Source: CAMPJM01 sp964440915
GTDB taxonomy: Bacteria; Bacteroidota; Bacteroidia; Cytophagales; Cyclobacteriaceae
Assembly (NCBI GenBank): GCA_964440915.1
Contig: CAYTTV010000027.1
Coordinates: 1-51,023 of the forward strand
Direction of reading: 5' to 3'
Length of the DNA: 51,023 nt
Below, piece after piece: positions 1-8,795 of the stretch (position 1 is its first letter; every line of letters starts with the position of its first letter). The translations under genes and the position numbers were made by a program. The notes under the pieces are model-generated. The model was not told the origin of the DNA. It saw nothing but the letters and a program-made list of their open reading frames with translations, and did no database searches.

Positions 1-25
1 GGCTTCATTAATCCGATTGATTACA

Positions 26-1561
26 ATGATTCAAATTGATTTTGCTTCTCTGAAGCTTGCCGATATAGAAAAAGTAATATTAGGAGATGTTGTCGAAATT
101 TCTGAAGTATCGAAAAGGCGAGTTGAGGACAGTTTCGAGTTTCTACAAGATTTCTCTAAAAATAAGATCATATATGGCATAAATACCGGGTTCGGCCCAA
201 TGGCCCAATATAAGATTGAAGAAAAGGAGCAAATAGCACTTCAATATAACCTTATCCGAAGCCATGCTTCCGGTTCGGGAATGCCGCTTGATGATATATA
301 TGTACGTGCATCCATGCTTGCCCGCCTCAATACGCTTTCCCTTGGATATTCTGGGGTAAACCCTACTGTTTTGGAGGTTTTAGTACAACTGATCAACCAT
401 GAAGTAACCCCGCTCATATTGGAACATGGCGGTGTTGGCGCCAGTGGCGACTTGGTACAGTTGGCGCATCTGGCTTTGGTAATGATCGGAGAAGGGCAAG
501 TTAAATATCAAGGCACTGTACTTCCCACCAAGGATGTTTTTCAAAAGTTGGGCATCAAGCCTATGGAAATTAAAATCCGTGAGGGGCTGGCGGTAATGAA
601 TGGCACAAGCGTGATGACGGGCATAGGCATCGTAAATGCGCTTTATGCTCAGAGGGCCATAGAGTGGAGCGTTATGGCCACGGTCATGATCTGCGAGATG
701 GTCGATTCATATGATGATTATTTTTCTGAGGAGCTCAACAAATCCAAACGGCACAAAGGTCAGCAGCAGGTAGCGGCCACCATCAAAAAACGCCTCGACA
801 ACAGCCAATACACAAAAAAAAGGGAGCAACAGCTCTATAGCACACAACGAGACGAACAAGTATTCACAGAAAAAGTGCAAGAATATTACTCCATCCGATG
901 TGTTCCACAGATCGTCGGAGCAATTCTTGAAACCGTTCAGCATTGCCAAAAACTATTAATAGAAGAAGTTAACTCAGCCAATGACAACCCTATCGTAGAC
1001 GTAAATGCAAAAAACGTTTACCATGGGGGGAATTTTCATGGCGATTATGTTTCGTTTGAAATGGACAAGCTAAAGATTGCCATTGCCAAGCTGTCAATGT
1101 TGGCAGAGCGTCAGATCAACTTCTTGATGAATCCTCATCTCAATGGCATCCTCCCTCCTTTCGTGAACCTTGGGAAGTTAGGCTATAACTTTGGCATGCA
1201 AGGCGTTCAATTCACAGCCACTTCAACTACGGCAGAAAATCAAATGCTTTCCAACCCCATGTACGTCCATAGCATCCCCAATAACAACGATAATCAAGAT
1301 ATCGTAAGCATGGGCACCAATGCAGCCCTAAGCGCCAAAAAAGTAATCGACAATACATTTGAGGTTTTGGCGATAGAAATGATCTCAATCATACAAGCTC
1401 TAGATTATTTGAAAAAAACCGATGGTTTATCAGCCGAATCTAAACTAACTTACCAAAAACTAAGGAGCATAGTGCCTGTTTTTGTGACCGATTACCCCCT
1501 TTATGAAGATCAGAAAAAAATAAGGCAACATATGATGAACAATTCACCATTGACGATTTAA
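26..1561 (+). CDS. Tyrosine ammonia-lyase of the flexirubin (aryl polyene) cluster
   Basis: The protein (511 residues from the ATG at 26) belongs to the aromatic amino acid lyase family (HAL/PAL/TAL). The Ala-Ser-Gly triad that cyclises into the MIO cofactor lies in GVGASGDL (about residues 139-141), and the catalytic Tyr is in YGINTGFG near residue 50. The substrate-selectivity segment reads NLIRSHASG, as I recall it in the Flavobacterium johnsoniae flexirubin-cluster tyrosine ammonia-lyase, and the match to that enzyme continues over most of the chain. It should therefore deaminate tyrosine to 4-coumarate, the aryl starter of flexirubin. Automated annotation would probably say histidine ammonia-lyase; no hut genes are nearby, and polyene genes follow at once. 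A TTG lies nine bases upstream in frame, but the ATG is preferred. Anything upstream is outside the window. Confidence 0.88.
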   Translation: MIQIDFASLKLADIEKVILGDVVEISEVSKRRVEDSFEFLQDFSKNKIIYGINTGFGPMAQYKIEEKEQIALQYNLIRSHASGSGMPLDDIYVRASMLARLNTLSLGYSGVNPTVLEVLVQLINHEVTPLILEHGGVGASGDLVQLAHLALVMIGEGQVKYQGTVLPTKDVFQKLGIKPMEIKIREGLAVMNGTSVMTGIGIVNALYAQRAIEWSVMATVMICEMVDSYDDYFSEELNKSKRHKGQQQVAATIKKRLDNSQYTKKREQQLYSTQRDEQVFTEKVQEYYSIRCVPQIVGAILETVQHCQKLLIEEVNSANDNPIVDVNAKNVYHGGNFHGDYVSFEMDKLKIAIAKLSMLAERQINFLMNPHLNGILPPFVNLGKLGYNFGMQGVQFTATSTTAENQMLSNPMYVHSIPNNNDNQDIVSMGTNAALSAKKVIDNTFEVLAIEMISIIQALDYLKKTDGLSAESKLTYQKLRSIVPVFVTDYPLYEDQKKIRQHMMNNSPLTI

Positions 1562-1691
1562 ACGCGCTGCTTTATCTAGAGAATCTAGAGAAGAAGGCAA
1601 TGAAGCACCTCATAAAAAGAGAGGATTAATTTTCATAAATTACAAGACTAAGAATAACCCATAAATTTTATATTTTCGCAGAACTTTGGAG

Positions 1692-2420
1692 ATGAAATTT
1701 GCATTAGTAACAGGAGGATCGCGAGGCATAGGCCGGGCAATTTGTGTAAAATTAGCAGCACAAGGGTACAATATATTAATTAACTATTTATCCAATAAGC
1801 AAGCGGCACAAGATACCTTAGCTGAAGTAGAGCGCCATGGCGTAAAAGCTGAATTGATTCAATTTGATGTGGCAGATAGGGAAGCCGTACGCTCGGCGCT
1901 TTCATCATGGTATGCCCAACATCCTGAAGGTGCAATCGAAATCTTGGTGAACAACTCTGGTATAAGACAAGACAATCTCATGATATGGATGCAGGACGAC
2001 GAGTGGGACAAGGTAGTCGAAACCAGTCTGGGAGGATTCTATAATGTCACCAAACAAGTCCTTTCAGAAATGATAAAAGGCAAATATGGAAGGATAATCA
2101 ATATTGTATCCTTATCTGGCCTGAAGGGCCTACCAGGACAAACCAACTATTCCGCTGCCAAGGCTGCGGTAATTGGAGCCACGAAGGCCTTGAGCCAAGA
2201 AGTAGGAAGACGGGGCATAACTGTAAACGCTGTAGCGCCTGGCTTTATCAAAACAGAAATGACAGAAGAACTTGACGAGAGCCAGCTCAAAGTCAATATT
2301 CCATTACGACGGTTTGGTACGGCACAAGAAGTAGCCGCCTTAGTAGGTTTCCTTGCCTCTCCTGATGCCGCATACATTACAGGCGAAATTATCTCGATAA
2401 ATGGGGGGTTATATTCCTAA
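1692..2420 (+). CDS. fabG: 3-oxoacyl-ACP reductase (FabG-like, SDR family)
   Basis: This 242-residue short-chain dehydrogenase has the NAD(P) glycine motif TGGSRGIGR at residues 7-15, NNSG near 87-90 and a catalytic Ser140 / Tyr153 / Lys157 set (NYSAAK). It matches the FabG family in length and ends in the usual ITGEIISINGG. In this cluster it should reduce the 3-keto group of the ACP-bound polyene intermediate in each elongation round. The track start is a TTG at 1686; the ATG at 1692 puts the Rossmann strand at the very N-terminus as in relatives. A possible -7-like element lies about 15 bases upstream, so this gene may open its own transcript. Assignment to the polyene pathway rather than housekeeping fatty-acid synthesis rests on context. 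Confidence 0.9.
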   Translation: MKFALVTGGSRGIGRAICVKLAAQGYNILINYLSNKQAAQDTLAEVERHGVKAELIQFDVADREAVRSALSSWYAQHPEGAIEILVNNSGIRQDNLMIWMQDDEWDKVVETSLGGFYNVTKQVLSEMIKGKYGRIINIVSLSGLKGLPGQTNYSAAKAAVIGATKALSQEVGRRGITVNAVAPGFIKTEMTEELDESQLKVNIPLRRFGTAQEVAALVGFLASPDAAYITGEIISINGGLYS

Positions 2421-2535
2421 AAACAATTTTATTTGTAATAAAGCTAGAAAATTGACTAATTGGTATGCGGCTTTAGCAAGGTTATGAGAAGAGGGCTGTG
2501 ATGGATGTTGCTAATTATACGAAGGAAAAATTAAG

Positions 2536-3753
2536 ATGAAAAGAGTAGTGATCACCGGAATGGGAATATATTCTTGTATAGGGCAAGACCTTGATACAGT
2601 CAAGGCGTCTTTATACAAGGGCATTTCGGGCATTGGCACAGAGGAATTAAGAAAGGAGCTTGGGTTCCGGTCGGCTTTGACGGGTATCGTGCCAAGACCT
2701 TCCTTAAAAGAACTGCTTACGCGAAGACAAAGGATTGGCCTTGCTGAACAAGGAGAATATGCCTATATGGCTACCTTAGAAGCACTCAAAAATGCACAAA
2801 TCGATGAGGAGCTATTGGCTGGAGAAGATGTGGGCATTATCTATGGCAACGACAGTTCTGCAAAACCTTCTATCGAGGCTTTTGAGCAATTGAAATTAAA
2901 AAAAGACACATCATTAATCGGCAGTGGCTCTATCTTTCAATCGATGAATTCAACGGTCACCATGAATTTAGCCACTATTTTCAAATTGAAAGGGATAAAT
3001 TTTACCGTCAGTGCAGCTTGTGCTAGTGGCTCACATGCCATAGGACTTGCTTATATGATGATCAAAAGTGGCCTGCAGGAAAAGATTATTTGTGGCGGAG
3101 CACAAGAAATCAACTACCACTCAATGGGAAGCTTTGATGGACTCGGGACATTTTCTATCAATGAAGCTGATCCTACCAAGGCTTCAAGGCCTTTTGACCG
3201 TGATCGGGATGGACTTATTCCTAGTGGAGGAGCGGCCACATTAATGATTGAAAGCTACGAATCTGCTAAAAAACGAAATGCTAAAATATTAGGTGAAATC
3301 ATAGGCTACGGGTTTTCTTCCAATGGTGATCATATCTCGGCCCCCAATGTGGAAGGCCCTGCAAAATCCTTGGAAATGGCATTAAAACAGGCTAATCTAT
3401 TGCCAAGAGATATCCCCTATATCAATGCACACGCTACTTCCACTGTTGCGGGAGACTTAAATGAAGGCAAGGCCATCCTACAGGTATTTGGCGACAGCCA
3501 ACCTTACGTCAGCTCCACCAAGTCGATGACAGGACACGAAATGTGGATGGCGGGCGCCAGCGAAATATTGTATTCATTACTGATGATGCAGAATAGTTTC
3601 ATTGCCCCCAACATCAACCTCGAAAACCCTGAAGAGGAGCTAAAAAGAATTAACTTCGCATACGAAACGATAGAAAAAGACTTTGATGTTTTCCTATCTA
3701 ACTCGTTTGGGTTTGGAGGGACGAACTCGTCTCTGATAATAAAGAAAATTTAG
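2536..3753 (+). CDS. Beta-ketoacyl-ACP synthase (KAS II / FabF type) of the aryl polyene cluster
   Basis: A 405-residue thiolase-fold ketosynthase. The Cys-His-His triad is complete: Cys162 in SAACASGSHAIG, His299 in NAHATST and His334 in KSMTGHE. The C-terminal FGFGGTNSSL motif is typical of the family. It should condense the growing aryl-polyene acyl chain with malonyl-ACP. It lies between the ketoreductase and the ACP gene. A second, shorter ketosynthase closes the same gene run, and such pairs occur in aryl-polyene clusters. Both genes here keep all catalytic residues, so neither is an obvious chain-length-factor-like inactive partner. Confidence 0.9.
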   Translation: MKRVVITGMGIYSCIGQDLDTVKASLYKGISGIGTEELRKELGFRSALTGIVPRPSLKELLTRRQRIGLAEQGEYAYMATLEALKNAQIDEELLAGEDVGIIYGNDSSAKPSIEAFEQLKLKKDTSLIGSGSIFQSMNSTVTMNLATIFKLKGINFTVSAACASGSHAIGLAYMMIKSGLQEKIICGGAQEINYHSMGSFDGLGTFSINEADPTKASRPFDRDRDGLIPSGGAATLMIESYESAKKRNAKILGEIIGYGFSSNGDHISAPNVEGPAKSLEMALKQANLLPRDIPYINAHATSTVAGDLNEGKAILQVFGDSQPYVSSTKSMTGHEMWMAGASEILYSLLMMQNSFIAPNINLENPEEELKRINFAYETIEKDFDVFLSNSFGFGGTNSSLIIKKI

Positions 3754-3779
3754 ATTGAAATAGAAAAATTAGCTTGGTT

Positions 3780-4028
3780 ATGACAAATGAAGATATAATA
3801 AAACGGATCAATGGGTTTTTGGTAGAGGAATTTGAGGTAGATCCTGAGGATATCCAACCAGAATCAAACCTAAAGGAAACCCTGCAACTAGATAGTCTGG
3901 ACTATGTAGACCTAGTGGTAGAGATAGAAAGCAACTTTGGGTTTAAAGTAAAACCTGAGGATTTTCAAAGCATCGACTCTTTCCAAGATTTCTATCACTA
4001 TATAATCCAAAAAGTAGAAAGCAAATAA
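3780..4028 (+). CDS. Acyl carrier protein
   Basis: A small acidic protein of 82 residues with the phosphopantetheine attachment site in LDSLDYVDL (Ser39). It fits the length and charge of a dedicated ACP that carries the polyene chain between the ketosynthases, ketoreductase and dehydratase of the cluster. The ATG at 3780 was chosen over a TTG two codons upstream. Its TAA overlaps the ATG of the following acyltransferase gene by one base (TAATG), so the two are translationally coupled. The Leu after the modified Ser and the acidic helix around it are as expected. Confidence 0.92.
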   Translation: MTNEDIIKRINGFLVEEFEVDPEDIQPESNLKETLQLDSLDYVDLVVEIESNFGFKVKPEDFQSIDSFQDFYHYIIQKVESK

Positions 4029-4936
4029 TGTCTTCATGGCAGGGCAAGACTCGTGGGGGGCTACTAGGCTATAAAATATTCGTCTTCCTTTTAAAAGCTT
4101 CAGGATTGAGGGCAGCATATGCCCTATTAATTTTTGTAGTGCCTTATTTCATCATTTTTGCCCCCTCTGCTACCTCTAGTATTTATCGGTATTTCAGAGA
4201 TATTCTTGCTTTTAGCCGGTTAAAAGCCATAGCTTCTGTTTATAAAAACTTCTTTATCTTCGGCCAGACCTTGATTGATAAAGTCGCAATTATGGCAGGT
4301 ATCAAAAACAAGTTTACCTATACATTTGAAGGTGAAAACAATCTGCTCCAACTCAATGAACTTAACCAAGGCGGGATCTTAATCAGTGCCCATCTTGGGA
4401 ACTGGGAGATTGCAGGCTTCTTGCTCAAAAGAATTAATATGAGCATCAATATAGTGATGTTTGAAGAGGAGCATGAAAAGATCAAGGAATTTTTGGGCAA
4501 GGTGACGCATGCTAACCCTATCAAGGTTATTCCTATCAAACAGGATCTTTCGCATATCTTCAAGATTAACAATGCGCTGAGAAACAAGGAGATCATCTGT
4601 ATGCATGGCGATCGCTTTGTGGCTGGCAGCCGGATTCAATCCCTGCCATTTATGGACAAAAAGGCTTATTTCCCCTTGGGGCCTTTTACCATGGCTGCTA
4701 AGCTAAATGTACCCTATACTTTTGTATATGCCCTAAAAGAAAGGAACAATCATTATCATTTATCAGCCACCCCATTAGTGGTAGATCAAAATGTTCATTA
4801 CCAAGATATTCTTGACCAATACATCGTGTCTTTGGAAGAAAAATTAAGGCAATATCCTTTACAATGGTTTAATTATTACGATTTTTGGAGTGAAAACTTA
4901 AAAGGAGGAATATATGTACAAAACGGCGATGAGTAA
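4028..4936 (+). CDS. LpxL/HtrB-like lysophospholipid-type acyltransferase
   Basis: This 302-residue protein resembles the lipid A lauroyl/myristoyl acyltransferase family. It has a hydrophobic N-terminal segment (about residues 30-50), the H(X4)E catalytic motif in SAHLGNWE (His122, Glu127) and a second conserved block GDRFVAG. In flexirubin and other aryl-polyene clusters such enzymes are thought to move the ACP-bound aryl acid to a lipid or alcohol acceptor at the inner membrane. The exact acceptor cannot be read from sequence. It starts inside the stop codon of the ACP gene, and its 3' end overlaps the start of the dehydratase gene by 23 bases, so it is firmly within the operon. Confidence 0.85.
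   Translation: MSSWQGKTRGGLLGYKIFVFLLKASGLRAAYALLIFVVPYFIIFAPSATSSIYRYFRDILAFSRLKAIASVYKNFFIFGQTLIDKVAIMAGIKNKFTYTFEGENNLLQLNELNQGGILISAHLGNWEIAGFLLKRINMSINIVMFEEEHEKIKEFLGKVTHANPIKVIPIKQDLSHIFKINNALRNKEIICMHGDRFVAGSRIQSLPFMDKKAYFPLGPFTMAAKLNVPYTFVYALKERNNHYHLSATPLVVDQNVHYQDILDQYIVSLEEKLRQYPLQWFNYYDFWSENLKGGIYVQNGDE
4901..4908 (+). promoter_or_regulatory. Strong Shine-Dalgarno site for the dehydratase gene
   Basis: AAAGGAGG lies five bases before the ATG at 4914, inside the end of the acyltransferase gene. Bacteroidota genes rarely show a full Shine-Dalgarno sequence. Its position favours 4914 over the internal ATG at 4929 as the start. Confidence 0.55.
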
Positions 4937-5369
4937 AACACCACTCAAAACAGACGAAGCATTATATGGATACATTCCACAACGTCCACCTTTTGTGATG
5001 GTAGACAAGATGCTTGAAAAAGGAGATAATTACCTCATTTCAGGTTTTTATATCGAAGCATCAAATGTATTATGCGAGCATGGGAAATTCAAGGAAGGTG
5101 GACTGGTAGAAAACATTGCCCAGACAGCCGCCTTATTTGCAGGAACAAAATTTGTTGATCAAGGCAAAGAAATTCCTGTAGGCTATATTGCAGGGATAAA
5201 GGACTTGTTCATATATAAGCTACCAGCGGCGGGGGAGCATATAGTCACCAAAACCACGCTGACCCATGAACTGATGAACATTCAAATGGTGACAGGCGAG
5301 GTATTTAACCAAAATGACGAAAAAATAGCCGAATGTGAACTAAGGATATTCATTAAGGAAGCCTCGTAA
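4914..5369 (+). CDS. Hotdog-fold 3-hydroxyacyl-ACP dehydratase-like protein (FabZ/ApeP-like)
   Basis: A 151-residue hotdog-fold protein. It shows YIPQRPPFVMVDKM near the N-terminus, the region found in FabZ-type dehydratases, and a central helix CEHGKFKEGGLVENIAQTAA that carries the likely active-site His and Glu. The probable role is dehydration of 3-hydroxyacyl-ACP to the enoyl form, which leaves the conjugated double bonds of the polyene. It overlaps the acyltransferase gene upstream by 23 bases, and its stop overlaps the next start (TAATG). A start at 4929 is possible but leaves the strong ribosome site badly spaced. Confidence 0.82.
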   Translation: MYKTAMSKTPLKTDEALYGYIPQRPPFVMVDKMLEKGDNYLISGFYIEASNVLCEHGKFKEGGLVENIAQTAALFAGTKFVDQGKEIPVGYIAGIKDLFIYKLPAAGEHIVTKTTLTHELMNIQMVTGEVFNQNDEKIAECELRIFIKEAS

Positions 5370-5791
5370 TGCTTGTGAATACTACAGAAATATTGCCACG
5401 TTTCAGTGAAGTCGACAGCATGGGTATTGTTTGGCATGGTCATTATATCCAATATTTTGAAGTCGGAAGGGAAGCTTTTGGAAAAGAGTTTGAAATCGGC
5501 TACATGGATGTTTATGCACAGGGTTTCTTTTTACCTATCGTTAATATAAACTGTAGTTATAAAAAACCCATACCTTACGACAAGCCCTTTTTGATCGAGA
5601 CCCAATATATCGATTCACCCGCAGCAAAAATACAATTTGCTTATACCTTGTCCTGTGCAGATACAAATGACATTTATGCTACAGGCAATTCAGAACAAGT
5701 CTTTTTGACCAAAGACAGGGAACTGCACCTGACTGTCCCTCGCTTTTTTGCAGATTGGAAAAAGCGTCATGGCTTAACTCAATATACCTAG
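5369..5791 (+). CDS. Acyl-CoA/ACP thioesterase, 4-hydroxybenzoyl-CoA thioesterase family
   Basis: A 140-residue single hotdog-domain protein. The N-terminal FSEVDSMGIVWHGHYIQYFEVGREAF is the 4HBT signature, with the catalytic Asp in EVDSMG followed by the His pair of WHGHY. It should hydrolyse a thioester, either releasing polyene acyl groups from ACP or editing stalled chains. It starts within the stop of the dehydratase gene and is followed after nine bases by the second ketosynthase. A 4HBT thioesterase is a regular member of aryl-polyene clusters. Confidence 0.85.
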   Translation: MLVNTTEILPRFSEVDSMGIVWHGHYIQYFEVGREAFGKEFEIGYMDVYAQGFFLPIVNINCSYKKPIPYDKPFLIETQYIDSPAAKIQFAYTLSCADTNDIYATGNSEQVFLTKDRELHLTVPRFFADWKKRHGLTQYT

Positions 5792-5800
5792 CTTACTATT

Positions 5801-6946
5801 TTGAAAATCTATTCTATTGCCGACAATATCATTAGCCCTTTAGGCCTCACTACTGAGGAAAATATTAAAGCCTTATCCCAAAAGCAATCTGGAATTGCCA
5901 AAATAGCTGGAGGAGAACACTATCCTGAGGATTTTTATGGTGCAGGAATAGATCGGCAAAAGATCGATGAAAAGTTCGACCAAGAAGGTACGGACTATAC
6001 TTTTTTGGAAAAGCTCTTCATCCTGTCTATTTCCAATGTATTGGATGCAGTGCCTAATATTGATAAAAAACGGTTGGTGCTGATCATTTCTACCACAAAA
6101 GGCAATATCGATCTACTGAATGAAAATCCTTTGAAAGATAATGAGAGACTTGTGATCTCTCATATGGCTAATATTATCAACCAGCACTTCCAACTTCCTC
6201 ATGCCCCGATAGTAGTATCCAATGCCTGTATTTCTGGCGTATCAGCCTTGCTTATAGGCAAAAAACTGATAGAAATGGGACAGTATGACCATGTGCTAGT
6301 GGCAGGCGGTGACATTATGAGCGAATTTACTATTGCTGGATTTCAGTGCCTAAAGGCGATAAGTGAGCAGCCTTGCAGACCATATGACGAAGCTAGAACA
6401 GGCGTGACGCTGGGGGAAGCATGCGGCACAGTATTGTTGAGCAATAATAAGGACCTTTGTCCGGATGAAAACGCCTTATCGATACTGGCAGGTGGAGGAC
6501 AATCCAACGATGCTAACCATATTTCTGGTCCATCAAGAACTGGAAAAGGATTAAAAATTGCCATTGAAAAAGCGTTAAAACAAGCAAATATTGACTATAA
6601 AGCCGTAGGTTATATCAATGCCCACGGTACCGCCACCCTGTTCAATGACGAAATGGAGGCCATTGCTTTTGATGATCTGGGCATGAGCAACATTCCTCTC
6701 AACAGCTTGAAGGGCTATTTTGGGCATACTTTAGGCGCTGCAGGTGTCATAGAAACGATTTTATCGATACGGCAGGCCAATTTACGTTTACTTTTCCCTA
6801 CACTAGGCTACGAAGAAAGGGGTGTTTCCAGACCGATCAACATCTTATCAGAAAGCCTCCAAGTACCTTCCCTACCCTATGTTTTAAAAACTGCCTCAGG
6901 ATTTGGTGGTTGCAATGCCGCTTTGGTCATTAAGCCAGGAAAATAA
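5801..6946 (+). CDS. Second beta-ketoacyl synthase of the aryl polyene cluster
   Basis: A 381-residue ketosynthase with Cys143 in SNACISG, His275 in NAHGTATLFND and His309 in GYFGHTLGAAG. The triad is therefore complete, and the C-terminus has the usual GFGGCNAA motif. It is shorter and more divergent than the synthase at 2536. Aryl-polyene clusters commonly carry two or more ketosynthases with different roles in priming and elongation. The start appears to be a TTG at 5801 (peptide beginning KIYSIADN); no ATG near the N-terminus would keep the first beta strand. It is the last gene of the run; the next gene is on the opposite strand. Confidence 0.85.
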   Translation: MKIYSIADNIISPLGLTTEENIKALSQKQSGIAKIAGGEHYPEDFYGAGIDRQKIDEKFDQEGTDYTFLEKLFILSISNVLDAVPNIDKKRLVLIISTTKGNIDLLNENPLKDNERLVISHMANIINQHFQLPHAPIVVSNACISGVSALLIGKKLIEMGQYDHVLVAGGDIMSEFTIAGFQCLKAISEQPCRPYDEARTGVTLGEACGTVLLSNNKDLCPDENALSILAGGGQSNDANHISGPSRTGKGLKIAIEKALKQANIDYKAVGYINAHGTATLFNDEMEAIAFDDLGMSNIPLNSLKGYFGHTLGAAGVIETILSIRQANLRLLFPTLGYEERGVSRPINILSESLQVPSLPYVLKTASGFGGCNAALVIKPGK

Positions 6947-6953
6947 GAATTTA

Positions 6954-6989
6954 GATTGCAGACACCAGATACAAGACAGTAGGCAATTG
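6954..6989. repeat. Degenerate intergenic repeat (CAATTGCC / GTCTTGTATCTGG type)
   Basis: Read on the minus strand this segment is CAATTGCCTACTGTC followed by TTGTATCTGGTGTCTG. The same word set (CAATTGCC, TACTG, repeated GTCTnnTATCT or GTCTAATGTCT) turns up in other intergenic stretches near 20857-20985, 28151-28226, 34945-34983 and 38942-39036. It probably belongs to a decayed dispersed repeat. It sits between the convergent polyene and thiamine operons. Confidence 0.4.
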
Positions 6990-7027
6990 TAAGGCTGATA
7001 TAGATAGATGCCCCTTGAACCTTAAGC

Positions 7028-8098
7028 TCACCTAAAAATCTTATGTTGACTGGCCGTAAATATATCCCGCCACACCCTATTGATTTCGCTGGTTGGATTG
7101 GCAGCCGCCATACCACAATAAGGGTATAAAATCATCACCTGTTCGCGGGAAACCATCACCAACTCTCTGCTCAAGCTTCCGATATCACCCAATACGGCTT
7201 CAGAAACTTCGCCCATTTCACATAGCTCGGCCCAAGATTTGTCAAGTGCTTGATAAAAATGCGCCCTAGCATCCTGAACCCTTTCTTCTGCATCACTCAA
7301 CAGAGCATAAGCCTTATCATGACGGTGCAGTAATTTGTGACAGCACTCAAAAAAATGCTGGGCCATTCCTAAAGTATTGGCGGCCAAGGTAACTTCTGCA
7401 AATGGAACAAAGGGGTACTGATAAACAGGGTTGTCCAAAGTAGTATGCTCAGCAGAGATTATAAAAGCTTGGTTTTGAGGCACCCATAACCTGTCTACCT
7501 CAAAACTATGGCTAGCGGTAGCCTGAAGTCCAAACACCTCCCAATCTTCGATAATACGGACATCCTTGGCCCCAAGGAAAAAAGATTTCACAAGCGGCAA
7601 TCCGCTTTCATCTCCCAAAAGCTTTCCATCTTGCTCAACCGTGCAGTTGGCTGTAAACCAATTATTGTGAGGTGCTCCTGTAGCATACCGCCACATTCCA
7701 GTAATTTCGTAACCGTCTTTTTTTACTATAGCCTTACCAGAAACCTGCCCACTTCCTCCAAAACAGACACGAGGATCGATAAATATAGACTTGGCTATGG
7801 ATTGATCGATATAGCCTACAAAAAGATTAGCACCGGCACACAAAGTTACAGTCCAACCAAGGCTTCCATCGATTTTTGCGAGCATTTCTTCAAGCCGAAC
7901 GCCTTCGGGTACGGTCAGATCAAGACCTCCGTACTTTTTAGGCACGAATAGCTTAAACCACTTTCGGTCGTAGATAATAGCCAACTGATCAGAAGTAAGC
8001 CTTCCCCCCTGCTCTGCTTGTCGAGAATGATTCCGAAGGTCTTCTATTAAGGCATCCGTTATGTTCCAATGCAACCTTAAGTCTTTATCCATTTGCAT
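7028..8098 (-). CDS. Acyl-CoA-dehydrogenase-fold flavoprotein under TPP-riboswitch control
   Basis: About 356 residues with the three-domain acyl-CoA dehydrogenase fold: an N-terminal helical part with LFVPKKYGGLDLTVPEG, a central beta domain around GGSGQVSGKA and MWRYATGAPHNNWFTANC, and a C-terminal helical bundle. The central block with WRYATGA resembles the flavin-dependent monooxygenase branch (HpaB/HsaA/DszC-like) as much as true acyl-CoA dehydrogenases. I see no clear catalytic Glu of the classical kind. The open frame runs up to 8155, but the ATG at 8098 (or 8092) overlaps the end of pnuT by 14 or 8 bases, which fits translational coupling. No promoter is visible between the two genes. 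Substrate unknown; the context suggests thiamine or a thiamine breakdown product, which is inference. Confidence 0.75.
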   Translation of the reverse strand: MQMDKDLRLHWNITDALIEDLRNHSRQAEQGGRLTSDQLAIIYDRKWFKLFVPKKYGGLDLTVPEGVRLEEMLAKIDGSLGWTVTLCAGANLFVGYIDQSIAKSIFIDPRVCFGGSGQVSGKAIVKKDGYEITGMWRYATGAPHNNWFTANCTVEQDGKLLGDESGLPLVKSFFLGAKDVRIIEDWEVFGLQATASHSFEVDRLWVPQNQAFIISAEHTTLDNPVYQYPFVPFAEVTLAANTLGMAQHFFECCHKLLHRHDKAYALLSDAEERVQDARAHFYQALDKSWAELCEMGEVSEAVLGDIGSLSRELVMVSREQVMILYPYCGMAAANPTSEINRVWRDIFTASQHKIFR

Positions 8099-8720
8099 TT
8101 TTATTGAATTGATAGTTTTGGTGAGAGATGATGCGTTTCCACTCAAAAAAGCCAAAAATAGCTACGACAAATAAAAATAAAGTCAATAGGGAATAGAGGT
8201 GCAAGCCCTTGTACGCTAGGAGGGGAATGGCAAACGCATTGCTGATATTGAGCAATATCCAGTTCTCGATTTTACGTTTGGCCAACAACCACATGCCTGC
8301 CCATGCAGTTGCACTCACCCATGCATCCCAAATAGGTACTGTAGAATCAGTAAAACGTGTCAAAACAAAATACAAGATCACAAATCCCAGCCCAACGATC
8401 AGGATCGTAACTGTCCACTCTCTCCTGACAGCATAGGCAACAGGCAGAGATGGCTCATGCTTATTTCTCGACCAATGTGCCCAACCATAGATGCTCATCA
8501 CTAAATAATATAGGTTAAGCATCTGCTCGGCATACAACCCTGCCTCATATAAGACAAACAGAGTAATCAGGATACTGGCAATGCCAAAGGGATACAACAA
8601 TACCTTATTAGATTTGGCCAACAACACTTGTACGACGCCAAAAAGCACTCCTATCCAGTGTAATAAGGGCGTGTTGACCAATTCTGTGACCAATTGATGA
8701 ATCCATTCCGTAAGTTTCAT
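8085..8720 (-). CDS. pnuT: PnuC-family transporter, probably thiamine-specific (PnuT)
   Basis: A 211-residue inner-membrane protein with seven or so hydrophobic segments and the PnuC-family motif YYLVMSIYGWAHWSR in its first half. PnuC family members take up vitamin-like substrates by facilitated diffusion: PnuC nicotinamide riboside, PnuT thiamine. The sequence alone would not choose between them, but a TPP riboswitch lies in its leader with a well-formed promoter just before it, so thiamine is the likely substrate. The gene ends inside the start of the flavoprotein gene. The N-terminus (KLTEWIHQLVTELVN) follows an ATG 75 bases after the riboswitch. Confidence 0.88.
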   Translation of the reverse strand: MKLTEWIHQLVTELVNTPLLHWIGVLFGVVQVLLAKSNKVLLYPFGIASILITLFVLYEAGLYAEQMLNLYYLVMSIYGWAHWSRNKHEPSLPVAYAVRREWTVTILIVGLGFVILYFVLTRFTDSTVPIWDAWVSATAWAGMWLLAKRKIENWILLNISNAFAIPLLAYKGLHLYSLLTLFLFVVAIFGFFEWKRIISHQNYQFNKNANG

Positions 8721-8795
8721 TACATATGCAGATTATAGCATGATTATTAGTACGCAACTTATGGAAGCACAGGCAATTTAAAACAGTAAAAACAA

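Noticed and set aside
7508..7951. 147-codon plus-strand frame
   Set aside because: It lies antisense within the flavoprotein gene, whose family assignment is clear.
8085..8720. Nicotinamide riboside transporter PnuC
   Set aside because: The family is right, but the TPP riboswitch in the leader points to thiamine as substrate.
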